The position numbers and the translations under genes were made by a program. The notes under the pieces were generated by a model. That model did no database searches and was not told the DNA's origin. It saw nothing but the letters and a program-made list of their open reading frames with translations. This document shows, piece after piece, positions 45,874 through 58,171 of a DNA stretch of 64,000 nt. This DNA comes from Pleurostoma richardsiae. Its lineage: Eukaryota; Ascomycota; Sordariomycetes; Calosphaeriales; Pleurostomataceae. Numbering within the stretch: the stretch's first letter is position 1; every line of letters begins with the position of its first letter. The DNA lies in the NCBI GenBank assembly GCA_030052745.1, contig JANBVO010000045.1, forward strand, positions 124,001 through 188,000. The letters run 5' to 3'.

Positions 45874-47176
45874 GAGGCGGTCGACGGGGGTGCGGATGTA
45901 GAAGTCCATGGCAGCGCGCGGTTGCTGGGTCTTTACCTTGCGCTTGTACAGCTCAATTATTTCGCATCACTGATGACGCTGGTTACCGTGCCCTAGAGCG
46001 TTCTGCAAGCGGCCTTTGACCAGCAGTTGCGGAGATTTGTTATTCATCAGACATCACGCCGTCTTGGCTCCTTTGGGGCCGTGCCGTCTATTTGACGGCT
46101 AGAAGAGAACTAGCTTTGGCTTTCCGGACGATAATTCCCGGGCAAACTCTACTTACTCCTGTACATATGTTGGCTCTATAGCACCGGCGTTCAGGAGCCT
46201 AAAGGCGGCAGGCGGTATTGCTTGGCCATTCTGGACACACCTGGATGATGATGCACGCAGTCACTTCGACACATGTATTACTTACACAACCCTTTGACTG
46301 TGGGGCTTGAAAACACTCCATAGGAGAGAAGCTTTGATACCTCTGGCTTGGATCTGGTTGTCTGTTGGGTTCAGGGCCACATCGATTCTCGCGGTGTCCC
46401 TCAGCTTCGCCAGAATTCCAGATATCTCTGGGTACACATAGACACCTGTCAGTGTTCCAGTAATCAAATGTTCAACTGATTGACATCTATGATACGACCC
46501 GAGGCTCGCTCGCGTGAAGCGCTTTGTTCTTGTTATGGGCAAAGTCACTATTTCGCGTAGGATGTCTGGGCGGCCGTCACACAATCCTGCGGTTTGCCCG
46601 GCATGTGGGCATGGCCAGTGAAGGTAGTTAACTGTCAGTCCCAACTGAAGGTAGAAAGCAAAACTTTCATTCTCTAGCAGAGCAAAAACCGAGTTCAATC
46701 TACTTCCCCCATGCCTCCCCACAAGACCAGCAGGAACCGGCTACTTCTGGGGCATCTAACAGTCCGCTTTATGCTAACGATGCAGCGCAGTGCAGAAAAT
46801 GCAATGTGTAATAGTCGACGTTGTGCTCTTTCCCGTCCATCTATGACTTGATAATCATTTTGAGCGTCCATGGTTAGTATTACGACTTCCACCGCCGATT
46901 ACCACCTTTCCTAGGTCTACAACCCTCCTCGAATCTATGGTGCACGCCTAAACGCTCTTGGCAGACATGGACAGCGTGGTTTTGTCTTGTCTGAAGCTGT
47001 CCATCTCCGTTCAGGGCGACGTGATCGCTAGCAAGCTGACAGCCACGGGCTGTGAGCGTTCGTCTGCGAGGTCGGCAAACCTGCGTCCGCTCTCCCTCCG
47101 GAAGTCGGGCAGGAGGAACGTGCTTGAATGCAGCGTCACGGACGAGTAGCACAATGAAGCCTGAGTTGGGGCCTCT
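45874..47176. other. Intergenic, 1.3 kb, with unproven minus-strand frames
   Basis: Convergent 3' flanks of MDM31 and the eIF3j gene, with extra room. Two overlapping minus-strand frames (46695-46892 and 46282-46722) read like protein for 146 codons and could form a small gene. No domain or good splice pair was found, so none is called. Confidence 0.35.
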
Positions 47177-48432
47177 TCACATGAAGTCATCACTATACCA
47201 CTGTTAGTCAAATCGGCCCCGCAGTAGTGGGTTCTCCTTAACAACTCACTCTCCGTATCCAACATCATCGTAAGCGTTTGTATCAGCAACATTAGGCCGG
47301 GCCATCGCGAGGCTGGTCTTAGTCTTGGCGGCCTTGGTCTTCTTGCCGCCTTTATCCGCGGCCTTCTCCTCCTTGAGCTTTTCGTTGCTCAAAGTCGTCA
47401 TCGCGCTGGCAATCTTCTTGATCTGGTCACTGGGTAACTCCTTGGCCAGCTGCTTCGTGAACTCCTGCAAGAAGATCGTGTAGTGGGCCTTCTTCGAGTT
47501 GTTCGTGATGACGGGTACGAGCGCGTTGCGCAGCTGCTCGAACTGCAGCTTCGTGTTAGGGTTGAAGAGAGGCAGGTTCGCCAGATTGATCGTGCTGGTA
47601 GGGTCATTCTTGTCGAGGACGACAGCACTCGCGGATGAAACGGCCTGTCGCCCCGCGGGGACGCCAATGTCGCCGAACAAGTCCTCGGCGTGCTTTAGAT
47701 CGGATTCCTTCTCGGTGGCGCGCAGGCGCTCGCGGCGCTGGGTCTCGGTCTCGTCATCGTCGCTGGATTCCTCGCCGGCTTCAGCCTTCTGGCGGGCCCG
47801 CTCGGCGATGTGGTCCAGACGGCGCTGAGCCTTGGATTTCTTGTTGGCGGCAGCTTCGGCATCAGCCTTCGCCTTAGCCTCGGCGGCCTTCTTGGCCTTC
47901 TCGCGCTCCGCCTCCGAGTCTTCGGCTGCGTCCCAGCTCTCTAGGACCTGAAAGTCATTATCGTCAGTGTTGTTCTCCGAGCGAGCGCCAGCTGTCCCCC
48001 GTTCTCGCCGAGATTGGGCGCGCACTTACGTCGCTATCGTCCTCCTCATCTTCGAACTTGCGACGGACGCCGCCAACAGGGGGCGCGGTCGTCTCCTCGG
48101 CGGAGCTGGAGGTCTCGCTGGCCTCGTCATCTGCAGGGCAAAGAGCGGTCAGCCAAATACAGTAAGATGAAAGGCAAGGGCCAGCGTCCTGGTCTCCGCA
48201 GCCTCTGGCCCCCTGGAGACAAGGGCTGCGATCGGGAGAGTTGCGACATAACCGGCCCCACAAGGCGACAGGCAGCGCAGTCGGGCGGCAGTGACGCCGT
48301 CATCTACCTGGAGGCCTGTGCTGCCCGCAGCAAAGGGGCCAGGGATCTCTCGTGTGGAAGCGCGCATCGCGTCTTTGTCCAGGGCAGAAACAGGCACGGA
48401 AATCGTCGCTTACCCCACTCTTTTCCAGGCAT
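47177..48432 (-). CDS. HCR1: Translation initiation factor eIF3 subunit J (Hcr1)
   Basis: Four exons are inferred, complement(47177..47192, 47250..47947, 48030..48130, 48414..48432), 277 residues. The first exon is 19 bases (M-P-G-K-E-W) and the last 16 bases. Together they supply the expected family ends, an early W-D-D-E and a C-terminal D-D-D-F-M. Between them lie an acidic N-terminus, a long Lys/Glu/Ala helix (K-K-A-A-E-A-K-A-K-A), the D-L-F-G-D-I motif and the C-terminal half with L-Q-E-F-T-K-Q-L-A-K-E-L. The protein is a loosely bound eIF3 subunit at the 40S decoding centre and also aids 20S rRNA processing and termination. Without the last splice the frame stops one codon later, so the tail is inferred from family pattern. 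Confidence 0.9.
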
Positions 48433-49858
48433 GGCTGCGATGCGCTTTGGGAGTCGCAAGACGGAGAGTTTTGGCAGGAGGATTCTGTGGTTTCAAGACG
48501 GCCGTGATCAAGGTCTGGCGGAGTAGATGTGCAAAGGAGACACGGTCGGGTTGGGTTGGGCAGGAAGAGGGAGAGAAAAAAGGACACAAATGCTTTCGTC
48601 GAGGGAGAAAGGACTGACGCTCCGGCCTGGTTTGGCGGGGTGATTAATTTGGTGCGTCAGTGCCTGCCCAACCCTGGAAACTGTTTCAGCGTGCCTTCCA
48701 CCGTTCCGTTTCCGCTGCGCCACAGCCGAGCCAAAGGCACAATGGCATTCACTCGCTCATTCAGCCATAAGACGCCGCCACACTTACATAGTATAGAATT
48801 TTCATGTGACCTATCATGTGATGGAGCCGGCACTCGGCCGCCCTCAGATGCTCCCGAGTCCCTCCCTCTCCGTGTCTGGCTCCAGTCTTCAGCCGAGAAG
48901 ACGGCAAATTGATCATATCAGGAAACCCGGAATGCGGCAAGAATGAAACTTGCTCAGGATCCCGATACCCTCGAAGAGCATTTCTCGATTCGGACTCTCT
49001 GTCTCCTCAAAGGCGCTAACGGTGTTTGCGGCAGAGAGGGTCCGAAAATGCAGCGGAAATGCAGCTACCAGAGCGTCCCGAAAGCTCCCGACCCGCCCTC
49101 GACGCCCAGCGCCGTCCATCAACGCCAGAGAATTCGCAGGCATCCTCCATGGCTTTTACGCTGTGTTTCACGGTCCAGCTGACCTGAAAGATCTGATAGC
49201 CTCAACAGCCTCCCTGTCGTCCCACGAGAAATCCCTAAGGGTCCCACTCCAGTCGGCGACTATTCTTGGAAGTCCGGCCGACATGACTGCGGGGGCAAGC
49301 GCTTGGACGGGCTACGAGGGGTTGTACCGGTATCGGACATCCCGCTTTAAGGCTGAGTCCTGGCTTGCAGTACCCGCAGCCTTGATGACTGTGAAATCAG
49401 ACATCACCGATTGGCAGGCAGCTCCTCGAGCCATGGATCACCGAAGCAGCTACCCGGCTTATTGGCGCCTCCATAATGCGCGCCGCGGCCCTGGAATATC
49501 GGGCTACTGTACACTTCCGGGGACATGTTGCGCGCCTCCAGTGAGAAACCTTCTCAGTCATGTCCCAGACCCCGGCGGTGACGAGTCAAGCGACCAAAGG
49601 CCGGGACATCTTCGTGGCTTTGTCACTGGCAATCTCATATGGTACAGTCATCAAATCATTGTTGTGTTGGTTCGTATGAAGGCGGCAACCTTGCTAGGTC
49701 TATGCTCTGTATATAACCATCCCCTCCAGGGCAGTTCCTGAGGCCAACTCTCAGCCTGGCTGGACCAGATTCCTATCCTTCCTCAGGAAGACATCCCTAG
49801 TCACAAATCCAACAACCTGGTATTGAAGCCAATACTTGCTTCACTCGCATCAGCAACA
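48433..49858. other. Intergenic, divergent promoters of eIF3j and AOX genes
   Basis: 1.4 kb between divergent starts. A long non-ATG frame (48950-49741) crosses it but has no protein-like domain. The AOX TATA box lies at its right end. Confidence 0.45.
49710..49716 (+). promoter_or_regulatory. TATA box of the alternative oxidase gene
   Basis: TATATAA stands 143 bases before the AOX start codon. It is followed by a pyrimidine-rich leader (CCCCTCC, CTATCCTTCCTC). A TATA box suits a gene known in other fungi to be strongly inducible. Confidence 0.5.
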
Positions 49859-51043
49859 ATGCTATCCCCACGAGCCAGCACCAGACTCTGTTCCTCAGCC
49901 CAGGCCGTTCAAGTAGGCCGGGCTATTATCAGGACTTCTTCTTCCTCTTCTCTCCTGGGTGCCCGCATGGCCTGCGTCACTTATCAGCACCATTCTCCCG
50001 CCCGTGCCTTCTCGACCACCCCGGCCAACCAGCTTCGCGACTTCTTCCCTGCGAAAGAGACAGAACGCATCCGGAAGACACCTCCCGCCTGGCCCCACCA
50101 TGGCTACACCTACGAAGAGATGGTTGCGGTTGTGCCTGGTCACCGAGAGCCGCGGACTCTAGGTGATAAGATAGCGTGGCGGCTGATCCGGACCGCGCGG
50201 TGGACGATGGACAAGGTGACAGGCCTGAGCGATGAGCAGAAGACAGACAAAAAGAACCCCACAACGGCAGTTGTGGCCGCCAAGCCCCTCACCGAGGCCC
50301 AATGGGTCCGTCTACCTGCCCTTCCCCACCGATATCCGCAGTATCTAGAGACTGACACTCCCAGTAGCTTATCCGGTTTATCTTCCTCGAGTCGATCGCC
50401 GGTGTCCCGGGCATGGTGGCCGGCATGCTCCGACACCTGCACTCACTGCGGCGACTCAAGCGCGACAACGGCTGGATCGAGACGCTGCTGGAGGAGTCTT
50501 ACAACGAACGCATGCACCTCCTGACCTTCATGAAGATGTGTGAACCGGGCTGGTTCATGAAGTTCATGCTCCTGGGCGCCCAGGGCGTCTACTTTAACCT
50601 GTTCTTCCTCGCCTACCTCATATCGCCCAAGATCAGCCACCGCTTTGTAGGCTACCTCGAGGAAGAGGCCGTGCATACCTACAGTCGGTGCATCCGCGAG
50701 ATCGACGCGGGCCTGCTACCAAAGTGGGCGGATCCCGAGTTCAAGGTGCCAGAGCTGGCGACGACGTATTGGAACATGCCTGAGGGCCACCAGACAATGA
50801 AGGACCTAATCCTCTACATTCGGGTAAGTCCGGTTTCAAGCATTTCAGAGATAGGACCGTTTGCTAACGGAAGATGCAATGCAGGCCGATGAAGCGGTCC
50901 ACCGTGGCGTCAACCACACCCTCGGCAACCTAGACCAGAAGGAGGACCCCAATCCGTTTGTCAGCGAGCTCAAGAGCGGCGAGAAGCTCCATCCTTCGGC
51001 CAAGCCTGAGGGCTTCGAGCGCGAGCAGGTCGTTGGCGCTTAG
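49859..51043 (+). CDS. aod-1: Mitochondrial alternative oxidase
   Basis: Three exons are inferred (49859..50305, 50368..50823, 50885..51043), 353 residues, near the Neurospora AOD-1 length. A Ser/Arg/Ala-rich presequence occupies the first ~55 residues, with a probable cleavage zone near A-R-A-F-S-T-T-P. The di-iron ligands are in place: Glu157 in [10 protein letters not shown], Glu196 and His199 in N-E-R-M-H, a glutamate of E-E-E-A-V-H at 247-252, and Glu304 with His307 in A-D-E-A-V-H. The enzyme passes electrons from ubiquinol to oxygen on the matrix side of the inner membrane, bypassing complexes III and IV. The first intron uses donor GTCCGT, a weak form, but the joined W-L-I-R-F-I-F sequence is unmistakable. 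Confidence 0.95.
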
Positions 51044-53004
51044 AGCCGGCGCAGCCTAGACTCTATGAACAGCGCAAAGCCCGTCTTCAAACTCGTCTCG
51101 GCATAGTATCGACTACGGCGCCGACAGAGGAGTTAATGGGAATGATGATTTCTTCTGTATTATTAGAACAGGGGCATAGAAGAGGGTGCTGGAGGCACCA
51201 GGTCGGCGTTTGGTTTTGCATCGTGGTAAGGGCGTCTCTCCTCTCTACTCATGATACCATTTCCTTTACATTGTTCTTGCACAAGACGGCATCTGTCGAA
51301 GATGTCTTATTGTACGACGGAAAGAATTACACCGAGATATCTATGCCAGAATCTCTAGATCAACATCAACAGAGGATTTCCAGGCGTATCGTTCCCGATG
51401 AAAATCTTCTTGCACAACACGTTCCCAGAAACCTCAGCTCTTTGCGGTACCGTGCGCCTTGCGTCGCGGCCGTGGCAGTTCCTGCTGCCTCAGCTTATGG
51501 GCCAAGACTGCGTTCATAGCCTGTCTCTTCGAGAAGGAAGCTTCAGGAGCAACGTAAGCCGCCTTGTAGCCAGTGCGACCGCACTGGGGTTGTCTCATCC
51601 GTTTTTAGGACTCAGGCAGGCTGTCCCATGACTGCTTTGTTCATCTCATCTCTTTGGATGCCTGCGCAAGTCCTTGATAAGATCGATGTAGGTTGTCGAC
51701 ACAGATTACGTTTTCTCTTGCACAGCCGCACAGGTGACGTCGGGCCCCACGTCCCGGTCAACCTAATGCAGCCTCATCCGCCTAGGTGCCGGGCGAGCAA
51801 AAAGAAGATCCTCGGCTTCGGCGTGTGGAAGGCCCTCGAGGCGCGTTTGCAAAATTTACGAAATGGACATATCGACACATTGAATCGGGCATATCAGGCA
51901 GGGAAGAAAAGGTGCAAGGCTGGGCGTTCTAGGGAGAGCACGTCGCCCGATGACAGTATGAGAAAATGCCTGGGACGGATTGGGCTGTCTAGGCACCTCG
52001 TAGAACGAAGTGTCTGAATTGCCGGTTGCCTTCTTGGGGCGCAGAGACTGCTGCCCGGTGAGATGCAGACTATCTACCCGGTCACCTACGGACGTCGAAC
52101 TCGTCGTTATGTGCAGGAGACGCTCGCTCCCCTCGAACGCTGCTCTTCCTAACCTGTCGAGCCGCAGGGCTTCCAGCGCCCATGCGGCTCCAAGTCTCCA
52201 TTGCGCATGCGCCTCGCTCGGCACAACGTGTGAGCGATGTGCCCGTCGTAGTCTCCAGCAGCAGCATCAGCATTAACGACCGGAAAGTGGATGAGCTGGT
52301 TGCCAAACTAGGCTTTTTGGCGTGTTCTGACGGCAACCACGTGCAGATTGGTCCGACGTGCGGGACGGCTGCTGGCAAGGGCATTGCGATCCCCCCCGGC
52401 TGGTGGATCCCAGCTTTTGGGGGAGGCTCCATTCTGGATCGGCGGCGTTTATATAAGGTTAATACGAGGTACGAAAAGAAAGAGGTCCTCGTTGTCTCAT
52501 GACGGACAGCGGCCATCGCGGCGACGAGGACGGAGCGGCGACGGCAATCGGCCTTTGATCCGGTGCATCACATCGCCCTACACTCAACGTTGCGCTACCG
52601 GAAACTGCACGTTCCTTTCCGTACGAGTCATTCCTGGCAAAAGGCGGGCATTTGAGTTTCTTGCGTCGCTTTTCCTTTTACGTGATACGACACTGGGCGG
52701 TTAACTTTGTATTTCTGGCACCGAGATACCGAGTACATCGGCTGATCCACGGTATACAGTAGAGATACTGTGGAGCGTCACCTCGGAGCAACTCCCGCGG
52801 CTCGTCTAAAAGACCAAAGCACAGTGCGACGCGGCCTCCTCTCCCTGTACTGAGGTACGAGAGGGGGTAGCCCGCTAACCTGACCGTCTCCGCTTCACAA
52901 TTTCAAATTGGCCGGCGTCTCGACAAGCGCGCATCTCAGGTTCCCCTGCTTCGGCCCAATCCCTCCTCTCTCTCGCGCTGGGCTCAGGCCTCGGAGCCCA
53001 TTTT
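51044..53004. other. Gene-free interval left of CRZ1
   Basis: No convincing gene. Open frames at 51136-52704 are short, overlap on both strands and show no domain. The right part, from about 52890, is pyrimidine-rich and may already be CRZ1 promoter or leader. Confidence 0.4.
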
Positions 53005-53046
53005 CGCATTTGCATCTGCATCTGCATCCGCATCCGCATCCATCTC
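53005..53046 (+). repeat. Hexanucleotide repeat (YGCATY) upstream of CRZ1
   Basis: The word YGCATY recurs about six times in tandem (TGCATC three times, then CGCATC), ending in CATCTCC. It is non-coding and lies 1.4 kb before the CRZ1 start. Confidence 0.75.
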
Positions 53047-54434
53047 CCACCGCCTGCGACGACAACAGCAGATCTGCGCTGTCGGCGAGATCAATACATC
53101 CATACAAGAGACGCTGATTCATCGCTGTCCGCCGCCCGCCGTCCTCGCTCCGCCAGCTCATGCTTGTCGCACGGCGCTCGAGCTCCTCTCCGCTGTCGCA
53201 TCCTCTAGTCGCATCCTCCACGGACCCCTCGAAACTGTCGCTCCCCTCCCCGAGACGCCTGGCGCCCGCCTCCCCGACTCAAAGTGCTGACAGAACAATC
53301 GCCGCCGCCCGCATTACGGACAGTCGCTATCGACCGTCGGCATCCTCTCAGCCCTGATTCCTCCGAAACAGCGAACAACTACCCTCGAGAAAGAAAGCAA
53401 ATAGCCGGCAGCGATCCCTCTGGGCGTCGGTACATCTGTCGCAGCCGGATCAATCAGGAAACACCCCAGAAGAAAGTCGCGATAAGCTTGTCTAGCAGCG
53501 CCCCCTCCAGATCTGCTCTGAAGGAACCTGTGCCTGAAATCCGAAACACGCGGCGAGGATTCCGTCAGACCTACCGAGCATCGTATATGCACTCTGCTGC
53601 ATTGTACTGGACAGAAAACCGCACTCACGGTCTGCCAGCTAGTCTCCGTTGACTGCCGGGCACCAGCGAGCGCCTGTCTTTGCATCCGGTGGCCCTGCAC
53701 AGCCTCCCCGTCCCGCGCATCGCACAGCGCACAACAGCTTGCGACAAGTCCGACCTCCTCCTCCGCGGTCCCCGTCGAGCCAAGCCAGCCCTAGGAGCCC
53801 TACTGTCAGGGCAATCAGGCGATCCCACCATCAACGCCCAGCAGCGGGTTCTTGACACCTCGACGTAAGGGGAGCCATTCGGCGCAGGCCCTATCCCTTT
53901 CGTGAGCACCTGGTGCCAGCGAGCTATCCACAAGCAGACAGCTACCCTAGTCCCCTAACGGCCCCGCTTCCTGGACTGGAACCCCCGTTGCCTACCGCAC
54001 GCAGCTCTCATCTGGAGAATCTGCGAAGTACCTTGCACGCTCTCCTTCACCGACTCGAGGGCTGCTTCTACTCCCTTATTGGACGTTTCACGCACGGTAT
54101 TTGAGTTCTACCCTTCTTGGACGTGACCTGATCTCCAGCGTGGTTTCATCTTCCTGCCGTGATAGGCCCCGATAGGGCCAATCCCGGGTGCTGTCAGCTC
54201 GCATAGCACAGCCCCAACCCTCGACTTGACACTAAGCTGCTCCGCCACGGTGCCTGGCAGGCTGACTCGCAAACTGCCTCGTCAACTTTCTAAAGACGGA
54301 AACAGAGCACACTCTCGACGCACGCTTCCCGGCGACATACGTCAGGCAGAAGGTACACAACGAGCGAGCGCGCGCGCGACACACAGAAGGGTGCGCTTTC
54401 GCGGGCGCCCTGGTAGTCTATACAAATACACATC
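53047..54434. promoter_or_regulatory. Long presumed leader/promoter of CRZ1
   Basis: About 1.4 kb of C- and CT-rich DNA with few T-A steps; it contains many short upstream ATG frames and no coding gene. Regulators of this kind in filamentous fungi often have long 5' untranslated leaders, so part of this is likely transcribed. Confidence 0.4.
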
Positions 54435-56679
54435 ATGGACCAGCAGCAGGGCCGGGGGCGGTCCCCCTCTGCAACTGGCCATCAACAGCCTCATATAAGT
54501 CACAGTCATTCTCCATCGCCTGCACGCCCCTTCCCGACCAGCGAAGCCTCCGGCATTGGCCTCGGTGTTTCCCTTGACGCCTCCTCCTCACAGCAGTTCC
54601 CTGGTGCTTCCCCAGACTTCTCCGCCTTCAACCCCAACAACGGCGCCGGCTTCCTGAATCCGCAGCAGCCCTTCGGCGACCCCTCATTCAGCCTCGGCCA
54701 GGACTTCACCTCCCAGCTGGAGGCCGACGACCCTTCGACGTCGCCCTTCGCCCAACCGCAGCCGCAGTTCTCGCAGAACACTCTAACCCCCGGCTTCAAC
54801 GACGACTTCACCATTTTCCCCGCCACAACGGGGGAGCAGTTTTCGACCCCGCTCTTTGCGGGAGACCCATCGCTCACCCAGCAGCTTGGAGTCGCCGACG
54901 GCACCATGGCGTCCGCGCAACCTCACCACAGCCCAACCCCTCCCCACCTCCTGAAGCCCGAACCCCAGTCCGCGCATCAATCGCCCTCCTTCAACCAGCA
55001 TCAGTTTTCCTCCTCCCCGGCGGGCAGGCACTCGCGCACCGTCTCTCTCGGCCCCGAAGCAGCTTTGCTTCCTGGCCAGACCGACTGGAGCACGGCGCCC
55101 CAGTTTCAGGGGCATCGAAGGACGCCTTCAGAGTACTCCGATGTGTCTTCGGCAACGCACTCGCCCAACCTAGTCGCGAACGACAGCTTCGAGCAGATAG
55201 ATCATAATCAGTCTCCCATGCAGCATGCGCAGGATGCTGGACTCTACCACGAGTTGCACGGCATCGGGAGCTTCAGCATATCCGACAACAGCCCTGGCCG
55301 GAACGGCCGGAGCCCCTCACATAGCCCTGCGATATCCCCGCGCCTCGTTCCTCAGCAGATGCCTGATATGAGCCAGCAGAACAGTTATACACTCGCAAGC
55401 AATGGTTTCGTCGGCGGCGCGGCCTATGGCATGCAGGCTCAAGAAGCTTTCCCACAACTGCCGCAGACCGGAGTTGTTGGTGATATGACCCAGCAGCAGC
55501 AGGCACCGCAGATGGTGCCACCGGCCATCAATATCGACTACGCGCCGACCGCTGTCAGAAACGGCTTCGACAGCCGACCGTCCATGGATACGGATGCTTT
55601 GACTCCGCCAGAACGAGGTATGTCTTCTTAGTTGTGCGGCGTTCTTCCTGTTCCTAACGTGACCAGCAGGCCGGCCGCGATCGCGTCCACGGGCGGTCAC
55701 TGATCCTTACAACACCGGTAGCACTACCCTTAACAGGCAGCCTCCATCTGCTTCGCTATCCCCTCACCTCGGCGCAGAGCTGTCGCCAGCGAGGTCGGAC
55801 TCGTCACGCTCATTATCTCCGCTTGACCGTCAGGCGGCGTCGCCCAATAGAAGGCGGCAGTCGACCTCTGCCGTTCCCAACAATGTCATTGCCTTGCGAC
55901 TGGTTGAACCTGAGCTCGGCGGCATTCAACAGGCAGATGGTTCGCAAGGCCCGAAACGTGTGCAGAAGCACCCTGCGACGTTCCAGTGTACCCTGTGCCC
56001 GAAGCGGTTCACTCGCGCTTACAATCTCCGGTCACATCTGCGCACCCACACCGACGAGCGACCGTTCGTCTGCACGGTCTGTGGCAAGGCTTTCGCGCGC
56101 CAGCACGACCGGAAACGCCATGAGGGTCTGCATTCGGGTGAGAAGAAGTTCGTCTGCAAAGGTGACCTCAAGGCCGGCGGCCAGTGGGGCTGTGGCCGGC
56201 GCTTTGCCCGCGCGGACGCACTCGGTAGGCATTTCCGCTCCGAGGCGGGCCGCATTTGCATTAAGCCCCTGCTCGACGAGGAATTGCTGGAGCGGCAGCG
56301 GATCTGGGGTGAGCAGCATCTGGCGCAGCAGCAGGCTGCTGCCGCGCAGCAGATGGCCATGGGCGGCATGATGGCGCCTCCTGGCATGGACGCTGCTGGC
56401 TACCCCATGGACGCTGCGGGCAATTACATGCTGCCCCAGGCGTTGCTGACGCAGTACCCTGCCCTGGCCACCATGAATTGGGGCCAGACGGGAATGGGCG
56501 ACGGTGGCGGCAGCGGCATGGAAGATGAGCTGAGCGGCCGGTCGAGCTTTGATGCTAGTGACTATGGAGACGATGACGAAGGTGGTTATGTCTCCGGCCC
56601 TGGAACCGGCTTCGGTCAAGGGGGCATGAATGAAGGCTTTGGCGAGATGGGGTACGCGAGTGACTATGGTGGTCGCTGA
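54435..56679 (+). CDS. CRZ1: Calcineurin-responsive C2H2 transcription factor Crz1
   Basis: Two exons are inferred (54435..55617, 55667..56679), 731 residues; a 49-base intron GTATGT...ACCAG interrupts the segment just after P-P-E-R. The long N-terminal part is Gln/Ser/Pro-rich. A calcineurin docking site of the P-x-I-x-I-T type, P-A-I-N-I-D, lies at 363-368. Two classical C2H2 fingers start near residue 502 (F-Q-C-T-L-C and F-V-C-T-V-C-G-K), followed by a third, irregular one ([17 protein letters not shown]). The tail is Gln/Ala/Met/Gly-rich with an acidic block. Calcineurin dephosphorylates Crz1 upon calcium signals, and the factor then enters the nucleus and turns on stress, ion-balance and wall genes. 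Confidence 0.93.
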
Positions 56680-57547
56680 GCGGCACACCATGCTTGCGTG
56701 GCCCCTTCTCGTCTTGCTTTCCTTTCCGATGTCCTGTCTGAGCGCTGTGCTTTCGGTCTGGCGTCAGTTTTCTGTTTGGGTTTGGTGATCTGGCCGATTC
56801 TTTTTTTCTGGATACATCACTGCGAGAACCTTCATCTTTTAGTCGGACATTCTCTTTGGCGGCTTACATGTATACGGTTTTTATATCGGGTGTGGGCGGC
56901 ACTCACACAACCTGCGCGTTTTTGTTCGCATGGCCTCTGCTTCCAACATGATGTTGGCTCTCGTCTGGCTTCTTTACGACTCTGTTGGGATCGGGTTTAT
57001 CGGCTTGTCGCGGGCAAATCTTCGTCATGCCTGACGCGCGGATTGGGACGCGGAGAGCTTGAGTCCACATAGATCGTCTTGCTTTCTCTGCTTATAGATA
57101 CCAAATGCAGTCTACTCTTTTATGTTCTGGTCAACTTTATGTTCTTTCCTCGTCAAATATCGCGATTACCAGACCCAGTTACCGAAATATAATTGCAGGA
57201 TAATATACCGCCTAGCCACAGAGTCAATGCGATAGACTGCCTGACACCATAGGCACTATTCGGCGCGACGACACGAGTTGCGTAAATGTCATCATGAGTC
57301 TAAAAAGTCGTAGATACAGTTTGAACTACCCAGTAACGGCGGCCATACTAACGCGAAAACCATCGCTTCCAAAATACCCAAAGTTCATCGCAAATCACAG
57401 ACCGAGGGTATCTCCCACAAGCCAAAAAGAAAGCAGATCAACCGTCAAACCCATGTATCGCTCCTCACCAACAAGCGTTGTGGATACCCACCTGTGAGGA
57501 GGAGCATCCACCCATATCATCACCGTCACTTCTCGGCCGGTGCTGCC
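56680..57547. other. Intergenic, convergent 3' ends of CRZ1 and DUF7053 gene
   Basis: T-rich 3' flank of CRZ1, then the 3' flank of the next gene. No gene seen. Confidence 0.4.
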
Positions 57548-58171
57548 CTACGCGTGGCTCTCACTTTCCGAGACCTGCGGCGACGGCCACCGCTCCTTGC
57601 CGCTCGTCCTGACCATCTCGTCGATCATCCGCCGGCAGATGTCCCTGTGCGCCGTCTCCAGGCTCTTAGCCACGAACCCCTTCATCCACGACGCGCACTC
57701 CAGCGTCGCGGTCTCGACGAGCTCCCAGTCCCCGGCGCCGGGGCTGACCACCTCCTCCTCCCCCTCCGCGCTGGGCCGCCGGCGCACCACCTCGTAGGTG
57801 CTCCAGACGCGCACGCCGCCCTGCGCGTCGGCGCGGCACCGCACGCCCGTGTCGAAGCTCTGGAACACGGCAGGGACCCGAACGTCCTTGGAGCAGACGG
57901 CGGCGAGCCGGCTGCCGCCGCCGCCGACGAGGCCGCTGGGGAGGAGGACGATGCGCTCCGTGACCTCGTAGGCGGCGAGGCGGCGGCCGGTGTCGGTGAA
58001 GAACGGGTCGTCGACGAGGTCGGCGAGCGGCACGGGCCGCCGCCGGAAGCGCACGAGGTACGGGTGGGGCGTGATTAGGGGCTCGTAAGCGTGGAGGCGC
58101 TCCAAGACGAGATCCGGGGAGAGGTAGGAGGGAAGCGGGAAGTGGAGCGTCAGGGTGTGGGTTGCGCGCAT
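57548..58171 (-). CDS. DUF7053 (START/SRPBCC-like) fungal protein
   Basis: A single exon of 207 residues from the ATG of M-R-A-T-H-T-L-T-L-H. The frame is open upstream, but only to a TTG, and the family start fits this ATG. Landmarks are the opening hydrophobic strand, L-I-T-P-H-P-Y-L-V-R-F, Y-E-V-T-E-R-I-V-L-L-P, V-P-A-V-F-Q-S-F-D-T-G-V-R-C-R-A and W-E-L-V-E-T-A-T-L-E-C. These match small fungal proteins known as DUF7053, believed to have a lipid-binding-type fold. No signal peptide or membrane helix is present. Function is unknown. Codon use is very GC-rich. Confidence 0.75.
   Translation of the reverse strand: MRATHTLTLHFPLPSYLSPDLVLERLHAYEPLITPHPYLVRFRRRPVPLADLVDDPFFTDTGRRLAAYEVTERIVLLPSGLVGGGGSRLAAVCSKDVRVPAVFQSFDTGVRCRADAQGGVRVWSTYEVVRRRPSAEGEEEVVSPGAGDWELVETATLECASWMKGFVAKSLETAHRDICRRMIDEMVRTSGKERWPSPQVSESESHA

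Noticed and set aside
46282-46892. Two minus-strand frames that could form a small gene
   Set aside because: They read somewhat like protein but have no domain, no credible intron joining them and no homologue I can name.
48950-49741. 263-codon open frame on the plus strand
   Set aside because: It starts at a non-ATG codon, has no domain or coding-like composition, and lies in the divergent promoter interval of the eIF3j and AOX genes.
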